NCBI GenBank assembly: GCA_024401275.1
Contig: JAKSLJ010000004.1
Span: 62,001-126,000 of the forward strand
Source: Bacteroidaceae bacterium
GTDB lineage: Bacteria; Bacteroidota; Bacteroidia; Bacteroidales; Bacteroidaceae
Direction: 5' to 3'
DNA length: 64,000 bases
The first letter of the stretch is position 1. Each line of letters begins with the position of its first letter. The notes beneath the pieces are model-generated. The model worked only from the letters and a program-made list of their open reading frames with translations, made no database searches and was not told the origin of the DNA. This document shows, one piece after another, positions 15,920 through 24,707 of this stretch. The position numbers and the translations under genes were made by a program.

Positions 15920-18742
15920 TTGAAAAATCGTTTCTTCATATTGTTAATGTTGGCTGCCGTTGTATGTACAATGGCAAGTCCCGGCATGTATAGGAGCAAC
16001 AGACGCTTCTATAACACCATTGACAGTATAAAGAGTGATTCTACAATAAAGGCGGAATCTACCACAACAGCTATTGACGATAGCATTGCCGCCATGATCG
16101 CTGCACACAACAAAGCAATCGACGACTCTATTCAACTGGACAGCCTGAACCGCAAGAAGGCAAATGGCATAGACTCTCCTGTAGAATTCACAGCAAAAGA
16201 CTCAATGGTTTACTTCGCTGGAAGCAAGAATGCTTATTTCTATGGCGCTTCGAATGTGAAGTATGAAAACATGGACTTGAAGAGTGATCGCATCAGTCTT
16301 AACATGGATTCCTCATTGGTTCGTGCTCATGGCGTTTCGGACTCACTCGGTGTAAAGAGCGGTAATCCTGTATTCAAAATGGGTAGTGATACCTATGAGA
16401 GCGACACAATGGCATTCAACTTCAAGTCAAAGAAAGGCTTTATCAATCAGGTATATACGGCTCAGGAGGATGGTTTCCTTACAGCCCAGGAATCAAAGCG
16501 CGACTCTTCTGGCGTCATGTACTTGAAGAGAGGACGCTATACAACCTGCGATGACGAACATCCAGACTTCTACATCGCCCTTTCCCGTGCCAAGGTTCGC
16601 CCAGGAAAGGACGTAATCTTCGGTCCGGCATATCTTGTTGTTGCCGATGTACCACTGCCATTGGCTATTCCTTACGGCTTCTTCCCATTCTCAAAGAGCT
16701 ACTCTAGCGGTTTCATCATGCCGACATACGGCGATGAGAACGCCCGCGGATTCTATCTGCGTGATGGTGGCTACTACTTTGCGATAAGCGACAGGATGGA
16801 CCTCAAGATTCTCGGTGAGATTTACACCAAAGGCTCATGGGGAGTTTCTGCTGCTTCAAACTACAAAAAGCGCTATCGCTACAGCGGCTCGTTCCTGTTC
16901 TCTTATCAGGACACAAAGAATGGCGAGAAAGGTATGCCTGACTTCCAGGAGCAGACATCCTTCAAGCTGCAATGGACACACCGTCAAGATGCGAAGGCAA
17001 ATCCGTTCAGCCAGCTCTCGGCAAGCATTAACTTCGCCACATCAAGCTACGAAAGGAACAATCTGACCTCAATGTATAATCCGCAGTCGATGACACAGAG
17101 TTTGCGTACATCTTCTATGTCATGGAGTACCACATTCTCGTCTATTGGCTTGAGCCTCAGTTCAACAGCAAACCTCTCACAGAACATGAGAGACACTACG
17201 CTTTCCGTCACTCTGCCGGATTTGAACATCAACCTCTCACGCTTCTATCCATTCAAGCGCAAACATGCGGTTGGAAAAGAACGCTGGTACGAGAAGATTT
17301 CCATGTCATATACTGGCCATATCAGCAACTCCATCACGACAAAGGAGGACCAGTTCTTCAAATCAAGCCTGACAAAAGACTGGAAGAACGGTATGCAGCA
17401 CAACATCCCGATTTCAGGAAACTTCAATATCTTGAATTATATTAATGTGTCGCCTTCCGTAAACTTTACGGACAGAACATACTTCACCCGAATAAGGAAA
17501 GGATGGGACGCAGAAAATCAGAAGGAAACAGAAACTACAGAACAAGGTTTCTATAATGTTTACAACTTCAATGCCTCTCTCTCTGCGAGCACGAAGTTAT
17601 ATGGTTTCTTCATACCAAACCGCAAGATATTCGGTGACAAGATTGACCGTATCCGCCACATCGTAACTCCAAGAGTGACTCTGTCCTATGCACCTGATTG
17701 CGGTTCTTGGTTCATGGAGTCATACCAAGTAACAGACAAGGACGGTAATGTTTCCTTAAAGGATGGCAGAGAGATATGGAAGGAATATTCTCCTTACCAG
17801 AACGGTATGTTTGGAGCTCCTGGAAGAGGCAAGAGCGGTTCTATCCAGTTAGACCTGTCAAACAACATCGAAATGAAGGTCAAACATGAAGGCGACTCTG
17901 TAGAATACAAGAAGATAAGCATTATCGATGAACTCGGAGCAGCCATGTCGTACAATATGATGGCTAAGGAACGCCCTTGGAGCGACTTGAATATGCGAGT
18001 ACGACTGAAACTCACCAAGAGCTACACATTAAACCTCAATGCCGTGTTTGCAACTTACGCATACATAATGGGCGAAAGCGGCAGACCTGTCATAAGCAAC
18101 AACACGGAGTATGGCTATGGACGAATAGGACGTTTCCAGGGTATCTCGCAGAACTTCTCTTACACTCTCAACCCAGACAAGCTCCGCAAACTCTTCAATG
18201 GAAGCAAAGACAGCGACAAAAAGAAGGACGACAGCAACGACGATGATGACGAATATGACACAGGAGTAGATACGAATGTGGATGACGTCATGGAAAAGGG
18301 AAAGCATGCTACTAGCGGAGGTGGCGGTGGAACAGCCGAGACTGACGATGACGGTTACCTGCTTTTCAACATGCCATGGTCGCTGACTTTTGGTTACGGT
18401 GTCTCTATGCGTGAAGACTTGAACAATTTCAAAGAGCGCGAAGATGGTAGCGTAAGCTTTGGATACAAGTTGACACAAACATTGAACATGAGCGGAAACC
18501 TGCAACTCAGTTCAGGATGGAACATTTCATTCTCTTCTGGCTACGACTTCGAGAACAAGAAAATCTCAATGACAACAGCTTCGCTTTCACGAGATCTTCA
18601 CTGTTTCAACATGTCAGCTTCAGTTGTACTTGCTCCTTACACTTCATATAATTTCTCTTTCCGTTGTAACGCAGCAACACTTACAGACGCCCTTAAATAC
18701 GACAAGCGTTCAAGTTATACCAATGCTGTTCAGTGGTATTAG
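15920..18742 (+). CDS. lptD: LptD-like outer-membrane LPS assembly protein
   Basis: 940 residues starting with TTG; the next codons give a signal peptide (MKNRFFILLMLAAVVCTMA). A low-complexity Ser/Asp/Ile region (about 28-85) precedes an OstA/LptA-like beta-jellyroll (about 88-200, VYFAGSKNAYFYGASNVKYE, then MDLKSDRISLNMDS). A long beta-barrel region extends to the end (aromatic alternation, SFRCNA near the C-terminus). An acidic/Gly loop lies around 755-800. This is the Bacteroidetes form of LptD, which inserts LPS in the outer leaflet. The barrel assignment is inferred from pattern and size. Confidence 0.82.
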   Translation: MKNRFFILLMLAAVVCTMASPGMYRSNRRFYNTIDSIKSDSTIKAESTTTAIDDSIAAMIAAHNKAIDDSIQLDSLNRKKANGIDSPVEFTAKDSMVYFAGSKNAYFYGASNVKYENMDLKSDRISLNMDSSLVRAHGVSDSLGVKSGNPVFKMGSDTYESDTMAFNFKSKKGFINQVYTAQEDGFLTAQESKRDSSGVMYLKRGRYTTCDDEHPDFYIALSRAKVRPGKDVIFGPAYLVVADVPLPLAIPYGFFPFSKSYSSGFIMPTYGDENARGFYLRDGGYYFAISDRMDLKILGEIYTKGSWGVSAASNYKKRYRYSGSFLFSYQDTKNGEKGMPDFQEQTSFKLQWTHRQDAKANPFSQLSASINFATSSYERNNLTSMYNPQSMTQSLRTSSMSWSTTFSSIGLSLSSTANLSQNMRDTTLSVTLPDLNINLSRFYPFKRKHAVGKERWYEKISMSYTGHISNSITTKEDQFFKSSLTKDWKNGMQHNIPISGNFNILNYINVSPSVNFTDRTYFTRIRKGWDAENQKETETTEQGFYNVYNFNASLSASTKLYGFFIPNRKIFGDKIDRIRHIVTPRVTLSYAPDCGSWFMESYQVTDKDGNVSLKDGREIWKEYSPYQNGMFGAPGRGKSGSIQLDLSNNIEMKVKHEGDSVEYKKISIIDELGAAMSYNMMAKERPWSDLNMRVRLKLTKSYTLNLNAVFATYAYIMGESGRPVISNNTEYGYGRIGRFQGISQNFSYTLNPDKLRKLFNGSKDSDKKKDDSNDDDDEYDTGVDTNVDDVMEKGKHATSGGGGGTAETDDDGYLLFNMPWSLTFGYGVSMREDLNNFKEREDGSVSFGYKLTQTLNMSGNLQLSSGWNISFSSGYDFENKKISMTTASLSRDLHCFNMSASVVLAPYTSYNFSFRCNAATLTDALKYDKRSSYTNAVQWY

Positions 18743-18751
18743 TATTCTTTC

Positions 18752-20137
18752 ATGAACATTTTCGCAAAAGATAAAGAAAACAGACTTCTTGAGATGATTC
18801 GTCTTGGTGAGGAAATGACTCGCCAAGACAAACTCAATCTGCTTGTTCGCTTGAGCATCCCGTCTGTTCTTGCGCAGATAACATCTACGCTTATGTTCTT
18901 TATCGACGCAGCTATGGTGGGTTCTCTGGGCGCAGAAGCCTCTGCCGCCATCGGACTTGTGGAGAGCAGCACATGGCTGATGTTCGGAATATCTGTTGCA
19001 TTGGCTATGGGCTTTTCCGTACAGACAGCCCAATTCATCGGAGCAAACGACATAACACAAGCGAAAAAAGTCTATTGGCAGGGAATAATCTGCATAGCCA
19101 TCATATCAATAATACTTACTGCTGTCTGTATTATCATTGCCCCTTTCCTATCCTACTGGCTTGGTGGAAACGAAGATATCGTAGGTGATGCCTCATGGTA
19201 CTTCGGAATATGGGGTGCCAGTTTACCGTTCATGATGATTGGCAGACTATCATCAAGCATGCTGAAATGCTCAGGAAACATTCGTATTCCAAGCATAATC
19301 AGTATTCTGACTTGCGTTAACGACGTAATATTCAACTACATATTCATCTATATCTTCGGGCTTGGAGTACCTGGTGCAGCCATGGGTTCTGTGCTTGCTT
19401 ATATTGTAGCCTGCGTCTTTGAAACTTGGTATGCAACAACTCGCTCAAAGGAAATACGCCTGACTGGAGAAGGAGATTGGAGCTTCAACATGGAATGGAA
19501 ATATGTGAAGAACGCATCAAAGATTTCCCTTCCTATGGCTGCACAATATGTCATGATTGACGGTGCACAAGTTATAAGCACCATGATTGTCGCTCCTCTC
19601 GGAACTATAGCCATAGCTGCAAATACACTGGCGATTACGGCAGAGAGCCTTTGCTACATGCCAGGACATGGAATTAGCGAGGCTGCCACAACAGTTGTTG
19701 GACAAAGCATCGGCGCAGACCGATTCAAGCTATGTATGAGTTTCTCAAGAATAGCCCTTGCTTTGGGAATGCTAGTCATGACTGTCATGGGAGGAGTAAT
19801 GTTCCTTACAGCATCTCCGCTGATGTCCTTGCTCACTCCAGTAAACGAAATCATTGACCTCGGTTCCAGTTGTCTTCGCATAGAAGCTTTCGCAGAACCA
19901 TTCTATGCCGCAGCAATTGTCGGAAATGCCATACTTCTCGGTGCAGGCGACACGGTAAAGCCGGCAATAATATCACTCTGCAGCATGTGGTTCGTCCGAC
20001 TGACTCTTGCCGCAGCCCTTGCTCCACAGTATGGATTGATGGGAGTTTGGTTCGGTATGGCGATTGAACTGACTGTTCGCGGAATTGTATTCTTGACGCG
20101 AGTATTAAGAGGAAAATGGATAAAAAAAGCTATTTAA
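18752..20137 (+). CDS. MATE-family efflux transporter
   Basis: 461 residues with about twelve hydrophobic segments, an inner-membrane Na+- or H+-coupled exporter. The two MatE halves are recognisable: RLSIPSVLAQITSTLMFFID then AAMVGSLGAEASAAIGLV in the first, and KISLPMAAQYVMIDGAQVIS with GISEAATTVVGQSIGA in the second. It begins nine bases after the LptD-like gene and may be cotranscribed with it. The substrate cannot be predicted from sequence. Confidence 0.92.
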   Translation: MNIFAKDKENRLLEMIRLGEEMTRQDKLNLLVRLSIPSVLAQITSTLMFFIDAAMVGSLGAEASAAIGLVESSTWLMFGISVALAMGFSVQTAQFIGANDITQAKKVYWQGIICIAIISIILTAVCIIIAPFLSYWLGGNEDIVGDASWYFGIWGASLPFMMIGRLSSSMLKCSGNIRIPSIISILTCVNDVIFNYIFIYIFGLGVPGAAMGSVLAYIVACVFETWYATTRSKEIRLTGEGDWSFNMEWKYVKNASKISLPMAAQYVMIDGAQVISTMIVAPLGTIAIAANTLAITAESLCYMPGHGISEAATTVVGQSIGADRFKLCMSFSRIALALGMLVMTVMGGVMFLTASPLMSLLTPVNEIIDLGSSCLRIEAFAEPFYAAAIVGNAILLGAGDTVKPAIISLCSMWFVRLTLAAALAPQYGLMGVWFGMAIELTVRGIVFLTRVLRGKWIKKAI

Positions 20138-20206
20138 AGGGCTCTATTTGTGAATTCTTGTTTAAATATATTTGTTTTATTACATCTTTTTACCAAATAG
20201 CTTTTT
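20124..20206 (+). terminator. Inverted repeat after the MATE gene
   Basis: AAAAAGCTATTT (20124-20135) is perfectly complementary to AAATAGCTTTTT (20195-20206), with a 59-nt AT-rich loop. The right arm ends in five T. It could be a weak terminator between the MATE gene and the next promoter. Confidence 0.35.
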
Positions 20207-20224
20207 CATTTAGCGAAATATTTG

Positions 20225-20232
20225 TAAATTTG
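20225..20232 (+). promoter_or_regulatory. Promoter -7 box of OMP gene
   Basis: TAAATTTG, 28 bp before the ATG at 20260. No clear -33 element. Confidence 0.5.
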
Positions 20233-20259
20233 CACGCAATAATTAATTAACACACTGAT

Positions 20260-20778
20260 ATGAAGAAGATTCTATTTCTTTTGGTTGCATTCATGGCAAC
20301 AGTAAGTGCCAACGCACAGTTTGAAGAAGGCAAGACTTATGTCGGAGCTAGCCTTACTGGCTTGGACCTTAGCTATTCTAAGGGAGAAAAAATGTCAATA
20401 GGTCTGAACGCAATGGGCGGTTATTTCCTTATGGACAACATCATGGTGAACGCAAATATAGGTCTCCAGACAAATGAAGGCAAAAAAGCAAATGAGTTTA
20501 CTATTGGTGCAGGAGCCCGTTACTATTTCGTTGAGAACGGAATCTTTGTAGGTGCAAACGCAAACTTCTCCCATGTTCAGCATACATACACAGATGTTAT
20601 GCCACAGGTCGAGGCGGGATATGCTTTCTTTATCAACCGCTCGGTAACAATTGAACCTGCCGTTTATTTCCGTCCTTCGTTCCAAAACAGCGACCGCACT
20701 CGCTTTGGCATCAAGGTTGGCATCGGTCTTAACCTTGAGACCAACAAGAAGAACGGCACAATCTTCAACATGGACTAA
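20260..20778 (+). CDS. Small outer-membrane beta-barrel protein
   Basis: 172 residues with a signal peptide ending SANAQ (MKKILFLLVAFMATVSANA). The mature part alternates polar and aromatic residues (YFLMDNIMVNANIGLQTNE, FTIGAGARYYFVENGIFVGAN, FGIKVGIGLNLE), as in eight-stranded OmpA/OprF N-terminal-like barrels. It has its own promoter. Just after its stop come two hairpins of a repeat family. No specific ligand can be assigned. Confidence 0.8.
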   Translation: MKKILFLLVAFMATVSANAQFEEGKTYVGASLTGLDLSYSKGEKMSIGLNAMGGYFLMDNIMVNANIGLQTNEGKKANEFTIGAGARYYFVENGIFVGANANFSHVQHTYTDVMPQVEAGYAFFINRSVTIEPAVYFRPSFQNSDRTRFGIKVGIGLNLETNKKNGTIFNMD

Positions 20779-20780
20779 TA

Positions 20781-20847
20781 GCCACTGTTCCCACGGCTTC
20801 TACCGTGGGCAAATCAGCCACCGTTCCCGAAAGTTTTGCTTTCGGGC
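20781..20847 (+). repeat. Two AGCCACnGTTCCC hairpins before nadC
   Basis: Hairpin 1: CCCACGG (20790-20796) / CCGTGGG (20803-20809). Hairpin 2: CCCGAAAG (20826-20833) / CTTTCGGG (20839-20846). Each is introduced by GCCAC[T/C]GTTCCC and ends GGGCA. The stems differ but the lead-in is constant, so this is a repeat family, repeated after nadC at 21722-21792. Confidence 0.7.
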
Positions 20848-20862
20848 AAAATAATAAAAACT

Positions 20863-21714
20863 ATGCTTACACCAGATCAACTTAACGACGAACTTATAAA
20901 GCTCTCTTTCGCTGAAGACATCGGCGATGGCGACCATACAACTCTCTGCTGCATCCCAGAAGACGCAATGGGCAAGTCAAAACTCCTTATCAAGGAAGAC
21001 GGCATTCTTGCAGGCATCGAAATCGCAAAACAAGTTTTCGCAGCTTTCGACAAGGACATGCAGGTTGAAGTTTTCATCAACGACGGTGCCGAGGTAAAGA
21101 AGGGCGATGTAGCAATGATTGTTACAGGCAAGGTTCGCTCTCTCCTTCAGACAGAGCGCCTCATGCTCAACATCATGCAGCGCATGAGCGGTATTGCAAC
21201 AATGACTCGCAAGTATCAGCAGGCGCTTATTGACGCTGGCACAAAGACTTGCGTACTTGACACTCGCAAGACTACTCCTGGCATGCGTATGCTTGAGAAA
21301 GAAGCAGTGAAGATTGGCGGCGGCATGAACCACCGTATCGGACTTTTCGACATGATTCTTCTTAAAGACAATCATGTGGATTTCGCTGGCGGTATCCATA
21401 ATGCAATTTCTCGTGCCAAGGCTTATTGCGCTGAGAAGAACAAGGATTTGAAGATTGAGATTGAAGTACGTAACTTCAAGGAACTCGAAGAAGCATTGGC
21501 AGAAAATCCAGACCGCATCATGTTCGACAACTTCACTCCAGAAGACACAGAGAAGGCTGTGAAGATTGTTAACCACCAGTGCGAGACAGAATCAAGCGGC
21601 GGCATCACTTTCGACACCATGATACCTTACGCTAAGGCAGGTGTTGACTTCATCTCTTTTGGTGCTCTCACCCACTCTGTCAACGGTCTCGACATGAGTT
21701 TCAAAGCCGTTTAA
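20863..21714 (+). CDS. nadC: Quinolinate phosphoribosyltransferase
   Basis: 283 residues from the ATG at 20863; the nine extra codons upstream fall inside a hairpin and start with TTG, so I reject them. The enzyme converts quinolinate and PRPP to nicotinate mononucleotide (NAD synthesis). Diagnostic motifs: AEDIGDGDHTT near the N-terminus, RLMLNIMQRMSGIATMTR, TRKTTPGMRMLEKEAVKIGG, NHRIGLFDMILLKDNHV, and DFISFGALTHSV near the end. It is flanked on both sides by members of one hairpin family. No nadA or nadB is in the window. Confidence 0.96.
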   Translation: MLTPDQLNDELIKLSFAEDIGDGDHTTLCCIPEDAMGKSKLLIKEDGILAGIEIAKQVFAAFDKDMQVEVFINDGAEVKKGDVAMIVTGKVRSLLQTERLMLNIMQRMSGIATMTRKYQQALIDAGTKTCVLDTRKTTPGMRMLEKEAVKIGGGMNHRIGLFDMILLKDNHVDFAGGIHNAISRAKAYCAEKNKDLKIEIEVRNFKELEEALAENPDRIMFDNFTPEDTEKAVKIVNHQCETESSGGITFDTMIPYAKAGVDFISFGALTHSVNGLDMSFKAV

Positions 21715-21721
21715 TCAAAAT

Positions 21722-21792
21722 AGCCACAGTTCCCGACGCTTTTACGTCGGCATCCTAAAAAGCGATTATCCCCAGCGGTTTTCCGCTGGGCT
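21722..21792 (+). repeat. Two hairpins after nadC
   Basis: Hairpin 3: CCGACG (21733-21738) / CGTCGG (21745-21750), led in by AGCCACAGTTCC. Hairpin 4: CCCAGCGG (21771-21778) / CCGCTGGG (21783-21790) with a TTTT loop. Same family as 20781-20847. The second hairpin ends 12 bp before the next ATG. Confidence 0.7.
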
Positions 21793-21801
21793 CCTATAGA
21801 A

Positions 21802-23463
21802 ATGAAATCCCTTTTACTCTCTCTTTTTTTACTGATTTCCACCTCAGTATTCGCCCAGCCTTCTGCCGTAAAAAATGTGCAGAAGGCGGTGTTTGCTTTT
21901 ATAACATACGACAAGACGGGCAATAAACTCGGCGAAGGAAACGGTGTTTTTGTCAGCACCAATGGCGAAGCCGTTGCTCCTTACAAGCCATTCGTCGGTT
22001 GCTCTAAGGCTGTCGTCACAGATTATTCTGGCAAGACTTTCGAGGTAAAGCGAATGTTTGGTGCTAGTGAGGCACACAACATAGCACACTTCACCATTGA
22101 CACTAAGACAAATGCCGCTCCAGTCCTCTCAACAGCAACTCCACAGCAAGGCACTAAGCTGTATTGTGTTGGCACTAAGCAGTCGGCAAAAACAAATGAA
22201 GGTGCCGTTAGGAGCGTGGAAACTTTCCTTGACAAATACGCTTATTACATAGTAAAGCTTTCTGGTCAGGAAGGTCTTGGTGGCTGTCCATTCGTCACCG
22301 AGCAGGGACAAGTTGTCGGACTTCTTGAGATCTCTGCCAATACAGCAGATGCATACTCTACAGACATCCGCTACGCACAGTCATTGATGCCGCAGATGTT
22401 TTCTGCCAGTGATCCTGCTCTTGCACAGATAAACATTCCAATTCAACTCCCTGCCAACAAGGAGGCTGCACGCGTTGTCATGATGATGATTTCAAGCCAG
22501 GATTCATTAAAGTACGCAGTTGCTGCTCAGGACTTCATAAAGGCTTACCCTACAGATGTTGACGGCTATCCTATTGCAGCAGGCGTTGAACTTTCCGCCG
22601 GAAACATTGCCAATGCTGACAATATCATGCAGCAGGCTCTTAAGAATGCGGACAATAAGGCTGCTGCGAACTATGAATTCAGCAAACTCATATACACCAA
22701 GGAACTATATCAGCCTGAACCTGCTTATGCGGATTGGTCTTTTGACAAGGCAATTGAGTACATAAAGGCTGCTGAGGCTATTGACAATAACGCGCTTTAC
22801 CGCAATCATGAGGCTCATGTACTTTTTGCCCAGAAGAAATACGAGGAAACTGACCAGATTCTTTCGTCACTCATCGGAACTAAGGACATTAATCAGGCTG
22901 AATCGTATTACGAACTGGCTCGTTGCAGACAGGTTATGGGCAAACCTAACGAAGAGATTATCGCACTTCTCGATAGCGCAGTAAACCATGTAGATTCACT
23001 CTCCATAACCTCTTCTGCACCATATTTCTTGATGCGTGCTCAAGTAAACGAGAATCTCGGCAAGTATCGCGATGCTGTATTTGATTATTCCCGCTATCAG
23101 ATTATCATGCAGAACCGTGTAAACGAGAATTTCTATTATACTCGTTTCAATGCAGAAGTTAAGTGCAAAATGTACCAACAAGCACTTGCTGATATTCAAA
23201 ACTGCATCATCTTGAACCCACAGGAACTTCTCTATCCTTCAGAAATGGCGCAGCTTGAGATTCAAGTTAACATGCTTGACGAAGCCGTTGCTGCGGCAAA
23301 ATACTGCATAGAGATTGCACCGGAAAAACCTGTTGGCTATACTCTTCTCGCTCTTGCTCAGGCAAAACAAGGAAAAAAGGACGAAGCAAAACAGAACTTC
23401 TTGAAATCCAAGGAACTCGGTGACGAGAAGGCAGATGAGTTGATGGAGAAATATCTTAAGTAA
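21802..23463 (+). CDS. Secreted trypsin-like (degenerate) TPR protein
   Basis: 553 residues with a signal peptide (MKSLLLSLFLLISTSVFAQ). The first 200 residues have the outline of an S1/DegP-like trypsin fold (GEGNGVFVSTNGEAVAPY, GGCPFVTEQGQVVGLLEI). The usual TxxHV histidine is absent and the GNSGGP serine motif is replaced by GLGGCP, so the peptidase domain is probably inactive. From about 240 to the end there are TPR-like helices (ANAD, AAKYCIEIAPEKPVGYTLLA, AKQNFLKSKELGDEKAD). It is likely a periplasmic scaffold. It lies between nadC and mnmA without obvious functional link. Confidence 0.75.
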   Translation: MKSLLLSLFLLISTSVFAQPSAVKNVQKAVFAFITYDKTGNKLGEGNGVFVSTNGEAVAPYKPFVGCSKAVVTDYSGKTFEVKRMFGASEAHNIAHFTIDTKTNAAPVLSTATPQQGTKLYCVGTKQSAKTNEGAVRSVETFLDKYAYYIVKLSGQEGLGGCPFVTEQGQVVGLLEISANTADAYSTDIRYAQSLMPQMFSASDPALAQINIPIQLPANKEAARVVMMMISSQDSLKYAVAAQDFIKAYPTDVDGYPIAAGVELSAGNIANADNIMQQALKNADNKAAANYEFSKLIYTKELYQPEPAYADWSFDKAIEYIKAAEAIDNNALYRNHEAHVLFAQKKYEETDQILSSLIGTKDINQAESYYELARCRQVMGKPNEEIIALLDSAVNHVDSLSITSSAPYFLMRAQVNENLGKYRDAVFDYSRYQIIMQNRVNENFYYTRFNAEVKCKMYQQALADIQNCIILNPQELLYPSEMAQLEIQVNMLDEAVAAAKYCIEIAPEKPVGYTLLALAQAKQGKKDEAKQNFLKSKELGDEKADELMEKYLK

Positions 23464-23486
23464 AGTGTACTGAAAAACTTGATTAA

Positions 23487-24605
23487 ATGGCAAAGATTGC
23501 TTTATTGCTTAGTGGCGGCGTTGACTCCTCGGTGGTGGCTTACGAGCTTCATCGTCAGGGCTTGGAGTTCGACAGTTTCTACATAAAGATCGGCCCAGAG
23601 GACGATAAGGAGTGGGACTGTTCGAGCGAGGAAGACCTTGAAATGGCTACTGCTGTCGCTCACAAGTATGGCACTAAGCTTGAAGTCATAGACTGCCATA
23701 AGGAATATTGGGACCAGGTTACGAAGTACACCATGGACAAGGTGCGCAGCGGCTTTACGCCGAACCCTGATGTGATGTGCAACCGACTCATAAAGTTCGG
23801 AGCCTTCCACGAGAAGAAAGGTCATGAGTACGATATCATCGCCACTGGCCATTACGCTCAGACGGAAATCATCGACGGAAAGAAGTGGCTCGTTACAAGC
23901 CCAGACCCAGTAAAAGACCAGACCGACTTCCTTGCGCAGATTTACGACTGGCAACTCCAAAAAGCAATCTTCCCGATTGGTCATTACCAGAAAGGCGAAG
24001 TCCGCGAGATTGCTGAGCGTGAGCATCTTGTCAATGCAAAGCGCAAAGACTCTCAAGGCATCTGCTTCCTTGGCAAGATAAACTACAACGACTACATCCG
24101 TCGTTACCTTGGCGAGAATCCTGGCGACTGCATCGAGTTTGAGACAGGAAAGTTCATCGGCAAGCACAAAGGACTCTGGTTCCACACCATTGGCCAGCGC
24201 AAAGGTCTTGGTTTCGGCGGTGGACCTTGGTTCGTAATCAAGAAAGATATGGAGAAGAACATTCTTTATCTTTCAAAAGGCTACGATCCCGAAACCGCCT
24301 ATAAGGACGAGTTCCTCATCCATGACCTCCACATCCTGACGGAGTCACCATTTGCCGAAGAATATAACACTTCCTCCGAGCGACCTTCAGTCCTCCCCCC
24401 GGTGGGGGAGTTAGAGGGGGTCTCAATAACCTTCAAGATCCGTCACACCCCTGACCATCACAAAGCCATCTTGACGGACAACCACGACGGCACATACACC
24501 GTCAAATCAGAACAGAAAATCCACGGAGTAGCACCTGGTCAGTTCTGCGTCATCTACGACGAACAGCACCACCGCTGCTTCGGCTCCGGAGAAATCACTC
24601 TATAG
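23487..24605 (+). CDS. mnmA: tRNA-specific 2-thiouridylase
   Basis: 372 residues; makes the 2-thio group of U34 in tRNA-Lys/Glu/Gln. PP-loop LLLSGGVDSSVVAYE (7-20), catalytic cysteines C98 in TPNPDVMCNRLIKF and C193 in DSQGICFLGK. HTIGQRKGLGFGGGPWFV marks the central domain. At about residues 300-313 an extra segment (RPSVLPPVGELEGV) is encoded by a GC-rich palindrome nearly identical to that in topB; the conserved beta-barrel sequence (ITFKIRHTPDHHKA) resumes right after it. The insertion is in frame and at a loop between conserved blocks, so function is probably kept. Confidence 0.96.
   Translation: MAKIALLLSGGVDSSVVAYELHRQGLEFDSFYIKIGPEDDKEWDCSSEEDLEMATAVAHKYGTKLEVIDCHKEYWDQVTKYTMDKVRSGFTPNPDVMCNRLIKFGAFHEKKGHEYDIIATGHYAQTEIIDGKKWLVTSPDPVKDQTDFLAQIYDWQLQKAIFPIGHYQKGEVREIAEREHLVNAKRKDSQGICFLGKINYNDYIRRYLGENPGDCIEFETGKFIGKHKGLWFHTIGQRKGLGFGGGPWFVIKKDMEKNILYLSKGYDPETAYKDEFLIHDLHILTESPFAEEYNTSSERPSVLPPVGELEGVSITFKIRHTPDHHKAILTDNHDGTYTVKSEQKIHGVAPGQFCVIYDEQHHRCFGSGEITL
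24390..24423 (-). repeat. GC-rich palindrome copy d (in mnmA)
   Basis: CCTCCCCCC, GGT, GGGGGAG then the tail TTAGAGGGGGTCT. On the reverse strand it matches copy a in topB over about 33 bp with one or two differences. It is read in frame as part of MnmA. Confidence 0.8.
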
Positions 24606-24607
24606 AT

Positions 24608-24640
24608 TTTGCACAAAAGGGTCAGACCCCTTTGTGCAAA
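24608..24640 (+). terminator. Hairpin after mnmA
   Basis: TTTGCACAAAAGG (24608-24620) pairs with CCCCTTTGTGCAAA (24627-24640) around a GTCAGA loop, then TTTCCCCC. The T run is short, so it may be a weak terminator or a repeat. Confidence 0.45.
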
Positions 24641-24651
24641 TTTCCCCCAAA

Positions 24652-24702
24652 ACAAAAAACCAAAAACCAAAAACTAAAAACCAAAAACTAAAAACCAAAA
24701 AC
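24652..24702 (+). repeat. Heptamer array before valS
   Basis: About seven units of AAAAACC / AAAAACT end six bases before the valS ATG. The period is seven and the array is close kin to the one before yajC (38439-38503). Confidence 0.85.
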
Positions 24703-24707
24703 CAGAT

